DNA of 64,000 nucleotides, taken from assembly GCA_037179385.1 (NCBI GenBank), contig CM074195.1, forward strand, positions 32,010,222 through 32,074,221, read 5' to 3'. The notes beneath the pieces are model-generated. The model made no database searches. It was not told where the DNA came from and saw nothing but the letters and a program-made list of their open reading frames with translations. Both the position numbers and the translations under genes were made by a program. Shown in pieces: positions 32,166 through 64,000 of this stretch. The stretch comes from Holothuria scabra. Its lineage: Eukaryota > Echinodermata > Holothuroidea > Aspidochirotida > Holothuriidae. Within the stretch, counting starts at the first letter, position 1; each line of letters opens with the position of its first letter.

Positions 32166-33399
32166 ACAGTATTTCAACTCATTGTCTACAAAATCCAAAT
32201 GCAAAAATGATCATATTTTGTTAGTAACACAGTCAGAAACAACATCCCATAATTTTTTTATGGCGCTTTGTCTGTACACTAAACATTTTCCCGGACACGA
32301 GTATTGGAGTTAGTGGTCCGCTACCTTATAGGATAGCGAGTGGTTACCCGTGCAAATTACACTAATTGCATTACCAATGAAAATATTGGGGGAAGCAAAC
32401 ATAGGCCTTGCCCCTCCAATAATTCAGGCAAATTTAAAATAAAATAAAAAAAAAGGAGAATAACCAAAATGTAATAACATTTTGGGATATGGGGGGGGGG
32501 GGGGCTTCTTGAAAACGTCACTTTGAGTGTATGTGCATGTCATTGTGAGTGTGTATGTGTGTCTGGTTGTGTGTGTATGAAGGCCTATGAGTGCACTCGC
32601 TTTCATAGGGTGGATTGCTTATAGATCATTCCTGTCCTGGACACGAAATGGGGTTCAACATAGTCTGTTGGAAAATTTTTGTCCCCCAAACCACATACCA
32701 GATCTACGTCCCTGTTGTCCGTCGGATTAACCAGGTTACCAGGCAGTCCATCCTTCCCCTACATGGGCAACCAAAGACTAGCACAATGTCATGTCCATTG
32801 TGGTTACGGTACGTAACCACATTTTCTAGTTCCATCTTCAATCCGTGGGCGCAATGCCATGTACCCGTCGGCGAAGGCTACCCTCCCCTGTTGATGAGAA
32901 AATTCAGTTTCGTCGGGGAGCCTTCATCTACAGGCCCACGATAAAAGATGTGGGCCTGATAAACTTATAGAAGACCAGATTTTTCAAGGAAACTCACGAT
33001 TCTGAATTTTCCTTACAAAAACGGACGAGAGGTTGTTCATGTGCATGCAGTGCCCAATGGTCTGCCATCTGGCCTGCCTCGACAGCCGAATTCTAGCAAC
33101 GGTAATGAAAATCGGCCATATTTTCAGCTACACATAATGATAAACAGTAGTTTGAGAATGTCTCCCCACAAGTCTGACTGAAAATTCTTTTGAAGCCACC
33201 TTGTAACATGACATATTTTCAAATACGTTGGAAGCTAAATCATTGTCTGGAGTTCACGGACAGCCACGTAGAAAATTTCATCTATTCAGTGGACCTTGCA
33301 ATTTAATACAACGAATTAGATCTTAATAGAGTCAAAAAATTTGGTATGTTTTCAATTCCGTGGCATAGTTCCCCCGAAAAGAGGCAAGACCATTACATC

Positions 33400-35060
33400 A
33401 ACTTGTAGCAGTACCCTCTACCTGGTAATTTTCTGATCACTTTGCAAGTTGTTTTTTTTTCTATTGAGGTGAAACTTTCATTTCAAAGGAAAGCTCAAAA
33501 TAGCGACCGCTTCATTTCTACACTGTAAAAAATGTCTGTACATTCACAGAAAATAAAATAAAGAAAAACAAAAGATTACATAAAAAGTGCTGTCAACACT
33601 TTTTATGTATTCTTTTTGTATTTCTTTATTTTTTCTTCTGTAATTGTACAAAAATTCTGTAACATTACAGACATTTTACAGTGTAGTTACAAGTCTGGGA
33701 AATGCTATTTCCAGCTGTCTGAGGGGTCAGATTTTTTAACAATTTTCTGTGAGTTCCGCGCAAACTGATGGTGGCGCTTCGCGTAGAAAGTGTTTTGGTC
33801 GAACAGGTTACTTAATAGAACAATGCATGACTGCAAATTATTCTTCGTTTTGGGGCAGTATTATTAAGTGAAAATTTTATTGCAAAAGAAAGCTCAAAAT
33901 AGTGACTGCTTTGTTTCTAGTTACGAGCCCGGGAAACGTCACTTCCTGTTGTCTCGGGTTCTCTATTTTCAAAAATTTCTGTACGCTCCACTTAGATAGA
34001 ATTTTGAGCAGGATTACAATTTTCAGACAAACGAGACAATTCTGCCCCCTCCCAAAATGAAATGCTCCCGTACGCCTATGTCAATATATAAAATATAAAA
34101 CTTCAAACATATGGGAAGCCAAACTTTTTCCGCGGGAAAATTTTCCAATATGGTCCGAGGGCCTTAATCTCCATGATGGTATTCGATAAACCCCAACAAA
34201 ACTGCAGATCACCCCTACCTGATTTTTCTCATGAGAAGGTTAGATTCTCTATAAACCCCAAAATCTGTCATAAAATTACAATTTCCCCCAGATTGTTAAA
34301 AGTGGCAAAATTTTCCAATTTCGATGGATAGTCCGTACAACAAATAACCAAAGCCAACTCTGTTAATCACCCCGACATTCTATCTAATTTTCCTCTTGAA
34401 TAAAAAATCCCAATTTTTTCTTTATAATCTAACAGAAAAAAATCTTTTTTTTTCCATTAAATTCCAAACTTTCTCCAATAAAATAAGCTCTTAATTTTCT
34501 AATCTTCTTTCAAAAAAGGGAAAAACTTTCCGAGTGAACTTATAGTCTCGTCTTAAAGCCTTAGTACGTAGGCCTAGCTAGTAAGATTAAATATGGAACC
34601 CCAAAAGAATCTTAGCTGCCGCCTATGTAAAGTTTTTGATTTTGCCCATATAAAGGACAAATTCTTAACACCCCATATTTTAATGGTCTTTACAACAGCC
34701 GAATTTCCTTTCAAAAATTTTTTCTTCAAAATAAACTCCAGATTTTTAAGTATTTGTTAAAAAGAAAGCCAAAAATTTCGGCGCGCTAAGCGCCCCTCAA
34801 ATTCTGCCAAGTCACGTTCCACCGGAACTAACTCATCTCTTTTGTCGGGGCCTTGAAAAGTTGGCCCCCCTGTCGGGCAGATCCTGGCGCCACCCCTGGA
34901 AGTGGGGGACAGAAGCTTGCTTCCACCCCCTCAATTTTTACTGGGGGATGTGCCCCCTCCCCCCGTTTCCCGCTTACTACGCCTATGGAATATCTACTTC
35001 TTCCCGAAAGACGAAGCGGAGCTCCACCATCTGTTGGCGCGGAGCATAGAGAAAATTTTG
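33400..35060. repeat. Degenerate repeat block with palindromic modules
   Basis: Two imperfect direct copies of a unit containing AAAGCTCAAAATAGYGACYG and TAGTTACRAGYCYGGGAAA (33480-33790 and 33880-34010). A GCGCCACC-type module is at 33760 and 35017, and a CTGGCGCCACCCCTG hAT-like end at about 34884. No cellular gene. Confidence 0.5.
33521..33683. mobile_element. Tc1/mariner-like MITE with TA target
   Basis: CACTGTAAAAAATGTCTGTA ... TTACAGACATTTTACAGTG is an almost perfect palindrome of 163 bp flanked by TA. A parallel repeat unit at about 33895-33935 reads TTTCTAGTTAC where the element is absent, giving the empty site. Confidence 0.8.
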
Positions 35061-36374
35061 AAAAATCACGTTCACTCAGAGAGCGCCGGAAACGGTATGT
35101 CTCACCGACTTGTGAGTAGAATCTAAGCAATCATTATTTTGAACTTTCGTTTGCAATAAAATTTATATTTCAATAAAAAAATGAGTAAGTTATAAAATGA
35201 TCAGAAAATAACCAGATAAAATGAGCTACTACCATTGGATGTAATGATAATGCAAAGACATTAATCTTTGGAAAAAAAGTTGGTAATGGCATTCTACAAA
35301 CTATTTGACTACCTTGCGACATAAGATTATGATGACTATGAGTATAAATGAGTATAAATTCGAGCAACTTCATTGACCGGCGAAATTCAGTCGGTAACGC
35401 ACATAACTTGATGACATAGACTTATTGGCCAACAGCTATTCACATTATTCAAATCTTGTTGTTGTGGCCAGGGAGTTGCAGCTCCCTGTTGTGGCGGCGA
35501 AGGCAGGGCGCCAGGAAAGGCCTATTCACCCGGACTTAATTTATACGGCCCGTCATGCACGACCTATTGAGGAGTTCAAAGAGAGTACAGTAAACCTCTA
35601 AAAATACCTTAAATGCCGTTTTCTCGAGCATAAGTTATGTTCAGGGATATATTATCGGATGATAGTACGGTAACTCGCTAATAAATAACAACATAACCAT
35701 ATAGTCCCGGAAACGTACTGTTCCCTCATTCATTTCTTAGTTGGGTTTCATTCCACCGATAACCATAATATATTTATGTTCAATGTTAAGTGGTCAGCAA
35801 CGCTTGTGTAAACCTCGTCATGTTTCCTTGAAAGAGCCAGGAGCATTAAACATCTGAAAATAGCAGTTCTGGTCATGCAGCAAGGCTCCTATCGGAGACG
35901 CGCCATTCCCAGCAATCTAGAGGTATTTCTAACACCAAAATCCCCTAGCGAAACGCTCCGCGCGAATCAATGATCGCTCTCCTCGTCAGTTGTCTCTCAT
36001 TTATGGCACGGCCTAACATATAAACTTATTTCACAATGATTAGCTTACTTTATCTTAGTATTTTATTCAATACGGTAGCGAGGCAGTTTATCTGATAGAT
36101 ATTCCGAGTTTCCTAATTATGCTAATATTTTAATCATTTTGCGATATGTATTTTTTATCTGAATGAAAAGGCATACTGTACGACAGCCCAAAGTAACAAA
36201 CCCTTCAGTTCTTTACTTGAAAGCCTAGATATGCCATTTCCCGCCAAATTTTCAAAATTTTCTGTACGCTCCGCGCCAACTGATGATGGCGCTCGGCTTG
36301 GGTAGTCTTCTGGACAACCACCACTTCCCACGTGCCCCCCCCCCCATTTATTTTGCACGAGAGCCTGGTTGTTT

Positions 36375-37364
36375 CAGTGGCGTAGCCAGGATGGGATTTT
36401 TTTTGGGGGGGGGGGGGCTATGTAACAAGTGGGGGGCCTGGTACCTCCGAGGGTCAGGCACGGCAAGACTATCTAAGCGGAGCGCCACCATCGGTTGGCG
36501 TGGAGAAAATTTTGGGCTTTAAAACCCCTCCAGATGGCCGGAAACGGCACTTCCCATGTGTTTTAAGCTGGATGTACCCAGCCTTGAAATACGAATCTCA
36601 TGTGTGCGACTTCTCAAATAATGAGAATAAAAAATCAATCTATGAAAAATGGTAATACATACACTTTTTAGGGCCCCCAAACTAGACACTTCTGATCTGT
36701 GGCCTGGGGGATGAGACTGAAGGGAACCGGTATCTCCCTTTCCCTTGGGAAAAATTGTAAACTTCAGAAGGACGTAGATCGCAAATGCAGCAATATTTGA
36801 ATCTAAGCGGAGCGCCACCATTAGTTGCCGCCGAGCGTACATGAAAATTTGGGGCTTTAAAACCCCTCCAGACGACCGAAAACGGCACTTCCCACGTGTT
36901 TTAAACTGGATGTACCCAGCCGCAAATGCCGCAATATTTGAATGGATTTCAGCTTACCTAAAAGAGTACCTTACCCTTTAACAGGAAAACCAGAAGTAGT
37001 TGTTTCTCCCTCTGAGAAACTTTCTTTGCGTTAGATTTCCTAGATGCAAAATGGTGCAATGATCGGCAAAACTTTGAACTGATTATAGGCCTAAGTTTTA
37101 GGATTTTCCCTTTGGGGGAGCGTGAAAAATATCAAAATATTTTTAGTTTTTGTAGAGATTTTACAAGAGACATACATGATACCAAAGAAACAATGTGCAA
37201 AATGTTGCAGTATTTGTTCATCGGTACATTACGTAGTCAAAATTAAAATACTACGAATAAATCTCTCAAAATAATTGAACCGCAAAGCAATAGTATGAAT
37301 CATGTGGGAAACAACATGAGGCCCCCCAGCCCGACCCCCCCCCCCCCCCGTGGCTACGCCACTG
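36375..37364 (+). mobile_element. hAT-family non-autonomous element, 990 bp
   Basis: Ends CAGTGGCGTAGCCAGG and GTGGCTACGCCACTG, with a 7-of-8 target duplication (GGTTGTTT / GCTTGTTT). It contains two copies of the GCGCCACCATYGGTTGGCG module (about 36478 and 36808). No transposase frame. Intergenic. Confidence 0.85.
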
Positions 37365-37395
37365 GCTTGTTTTACAATCTTAATTCAAGGGCAGT

Positions 37396-37680
37396 CAACT
37401 CTCACCCTAAACGACAACTTTTTGAGTAGTCCACAGAAATGAAACAGCTCTTTGATTGACAGTAAGTTAAAAAAAAATGCAGAGTACTGTATAATTCATG
37501 TTACACAGCATGTGCTGTACTGATTGTGTTTTGGTGCACATTGCCAGGGTCTATGTATATATACTCACCCTGAAACACTAAACTGAGGTTGTGTCTAGAT
37601 GAGGATGAGTTCTAGACAGTTGTGGGAGGGGCTTAATAAAGTAAGTAGGTTAGGGAATTGGAACTGTTTTGGGTGTGAGG
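37396..37680 (+). repeat. CTCACCC-ended repeat (copy 2)
   Basis: AACTCTCACCCTAAAC ... CTGTTTTGGGTGTGAGG, with the same interior (CAGAGTACTG, CTCACCCTGAAACA, AGTTGTGGGAGGGGCTTAAT). It lies just right of the 990-bp hAT element. Confidence 0.8.
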
Positions 37681-37689
37681 ATCAGGGTT

Positions 37690-38780
37690 CATATCTGTCA
37701 TCATGCTTATTTACTGTTCAAAACTAATCAATGCAATGAAATTAAATTAAATTAAAAAGTCATGATAAATATTTGGTCCTGTATAGACTAGCGTTAATGA
37801 AAAACATGTAACCACCATATCAGTGGAGGAATATTGGTCAAAGGGGACGAGTATTATCTGCAGAAGCTCTCTGAGACAGGACAGTTTTGTACTTCAGGGC
37901 TGGGGAGCAACCACCCCTGGTCATATGGACGCTCCTTCACTGTCTTATAGCCCTGGCCCACTTTTTTGTGTCCTAATGATAAGTCCAGTGTAGTGGAGGA
38001 AAAATATCCTCCGAAATCCGGTGCCTTGGTTTTTCACCTTAGTATATTTCTAGGAGATGACCCCCCACTTTCAAAGTGCAGTAAATTAGTAATCCTGTAG
38101 AACGAACACTTTCAAGATGTTCTTCATGGAAGATATCTGTGCATCCGATACACGGACGGCTTTGTTACAAATTTTGGTTAAAACAATAAAATGGCCACTT
38201 TTAAGTTGCAGGATTTCATTATTATTCTAATTTCTCTATTGTAACAAAGAAATGCAACTATTCAACCGACGGGAGTTTAAATTACGTCATGGTATTTTCA
38301 ACAATTCTGATGATAAGGTGAAAATGTGTTTTTGGTTACAAAATAACGAAAAGACATTCTAAAATCTTCAAAAACGTGAAAACTGGTAAGACAAGTTGAA
38401 ATAAATTTTAAACATCGTTGACGGTTGGCAATGTAACACTGATGGGGGAACAACACTTTCCGCTCTATTAAATGTAGCACAGGACGAAAGCAATTGTTTT
38501 ATTGTTTACACGTTTAGAGGAATTTCAGGAATTAATTAGATATTGCGAAATCTAATGGTAGGCTATTCACAATGTTGTTTCTCCTTCCTTCACATCACCC
38601 TGGTTGAAGCAACTCACCACCACATATGGACCTAACATTTGATTTATAGTAGCACTTATAGTATCCACACACGCTTTATAACACCAAAATGGTAACTACA
38701 TATATGAGTAAATGAGCATATTCATCTGACAAAAAGTTTTGCTCCCAAACCACTCACAAACATGAAGTTAGGCAGAAACA
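37690..38780. other. Intergenic / GCLC 3' flank
   Basis: No coding block recognised. A minus-strand AATAAA is present near 38495; whether it serves GCLC is unknown. Confidence 0.4.
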
Positions 38781-38783
38781 AAA

Positions 38784-38965
38784 AATAAAGAAACGAACGA
38801 ACGAATGATTGAAAGAAAGAACGATTGAATGAATGGATGAACTAATGAATGAATGAATAAATGAATGAATGAATGAATGTATGGATGAATGAATGAATGA
38901 ATAAGTGAATAAATAAACACAAACAAACAATTAAATAAAACCCTCACCCAAACCCCCAAATAAAT
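38784..38965. repeat. GAAT-type tetranucleotide microsatellite
   Basis: Imperfect (GAAT)n grading into AAATAAATAAAT. Just downstream of the GCLC stop codon, so it probably lies in or next to its 3' UTR. Confidence 0.9.
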
Positions 38966-39055
38966 AAATAAATTAATAAACAAAATTTATGATTATTGCA
39001 ACCAAGCACCTTCCATTCAATTTTACAAATGTTCACAAGCAGGTGGTCCAGTCTA

Positions 39056-63310
<24,255 letters not shown>

Positions 63311-64000
63311 ATCCTGTAAGTTAAATGGGTGCTCCTTCTGTTGTGACAAAATGTAGTTCTCACTCTTTGCTGAACATGTCTCACAATGACTTGTACCATC
63401 AAATCAAAGGCAGTTCAAAAAGGAAACGGGATAAATTAAATGGTATCTAAGCCACTTACCAAACAACCTGGTATACTCTCTATATGCAATTTTAAAGGGG
63501 TATCTTCGCCGTGCTTTTTCCTTGCCGACAGTAGGCAAGGAATCTATGCAATAGATATGTCGTGTATCCGTTGGCTCGTATGTGCGTACATGGTATCCGT
63601 ATCAATACCTGTAGAGCCTTCTCATGGTTTTGTACTCGCGAGAAAACAGTTCTCCATACGATGGTTTTTCACAGCATGCTGGAATATTGTAAGAAAACAA
63701 AAAGTTCATTCACTAGAGGAGCATTTTACTTTGTTCTAAATTTGCCTATTGTAAGTTTCGGGGTCCATTTCATATATAAAGTGTGATTTATTTATGGCAC
63801 ACTCTAAACTGAATGACACGTGACACTTAAAGGGATATTCCGGGGACAAATTTCAAGAGTTTCAAAAAATCAAGGAACTTTTTTCTCTTTAAAGGTAACA
63901 ATTCCTTCTCAATAGCACGTTAAGTTGCATTCACAAGTTATTCAAATCGGCATTTCACAGAGCGGAGTAATACAGTCAAAAACTGGCACTAAAATTGGTC
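63311..64000 (-). promoter_or_regulatory. GCLC 5' flank
   Basis: Upstream of the GCLC ATG, to the window edge. A CACGTG E-box is at 63817-63822. No antioxidant-response element (TGACnnnGC) was found by eye. From about 63950 the sequence is a copy of the repeat also seen near 32090. The transcription start is not determinable. Confidence 0.3.
63950..64000 (+). repeat. Dispersed repeat, truncated by window edge
   Basis: Second copy of the repeat at 32090. Continues beyond the window. Confidence 0.6.

Noticed and set aside
29170..34898. 5.7-kb element bounded by CAGGGGTGGCGCCAG and CTGGCGCCACCCCTG
   Set aside because: The ends are mutually inverted, but the flanking 8-mers (GGTAGGAT and GAAGTGGG) differ and no transposase lies between. 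They are more likely ends of two separate decayed hAT-like elements.
63311..64000. NRF2-type antioxidant response element upstream of GCLC
   Set aside because: Expected from vertebrate GCLC biology, but no TGACnnnGC on either strand was found by eye in the available flank.

Overview
This is a eukaryotic, AT-rich, intron-rich window. Splice-site reasoning, with reading frame preserved across every junction, yields two complete protein-coding genes. Both are on the minus strand.

(1) 252-24729 is LSG1, the circularly permuted cytosolic GTPase of late 60S ribosome maturation. It has 13 coding exons and encodes 747 aa. Intron 9 is a minor-spliceosome (U12-type) AT-AC intron. (2) 39056-63310 is a glutamate-cysteine ligase catalytic subunit (GCLC-like). 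It has 16 coding exons and encodes 627 aa. Two blocks that are strongly conserved in the vertebrate enzyme are altered.

Long introns, gene content and repeat style (hAT elements with CAGTGGCGTAGC termini, many fold-back MITEs, a tRNA-like SINE) suggest a non-vertebrate animal. A marine deuterostome such as an echinoderm or hemichordate is possible, but that is inference only.

Layout: 1-24.7 kb is LSG1, with introns rich in small transposons. 24.7-25.2 kb is its 5' flank, including a fold-back MITE carrying a CRE-like site. 25.2-39 kb is intergenic: a CR1/L2-like retrotransposon remnant, satellites, a 990-bp hAT element and several palindromic repeats, with no cellular gene seen. 39-63.3 kb is GCLC, again with repeat-filled introns. 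63.3-64 kb is GCLC 5' flank ending in a dispersed repeat.

The two genes act in unrelated processes (ribosome assembly; the rate-limiting step of glutathione synthesis). Nothing in the sequence indicates co-regulation. The novelty lies in the AT-AC intron, the divergent ligase and an unusual set of repeats: an element built from tandem 21-bp palindromes, fold-backs with TTAGGG-like centres, and a palindromic module shared by several hAT elements and free-standing sites.
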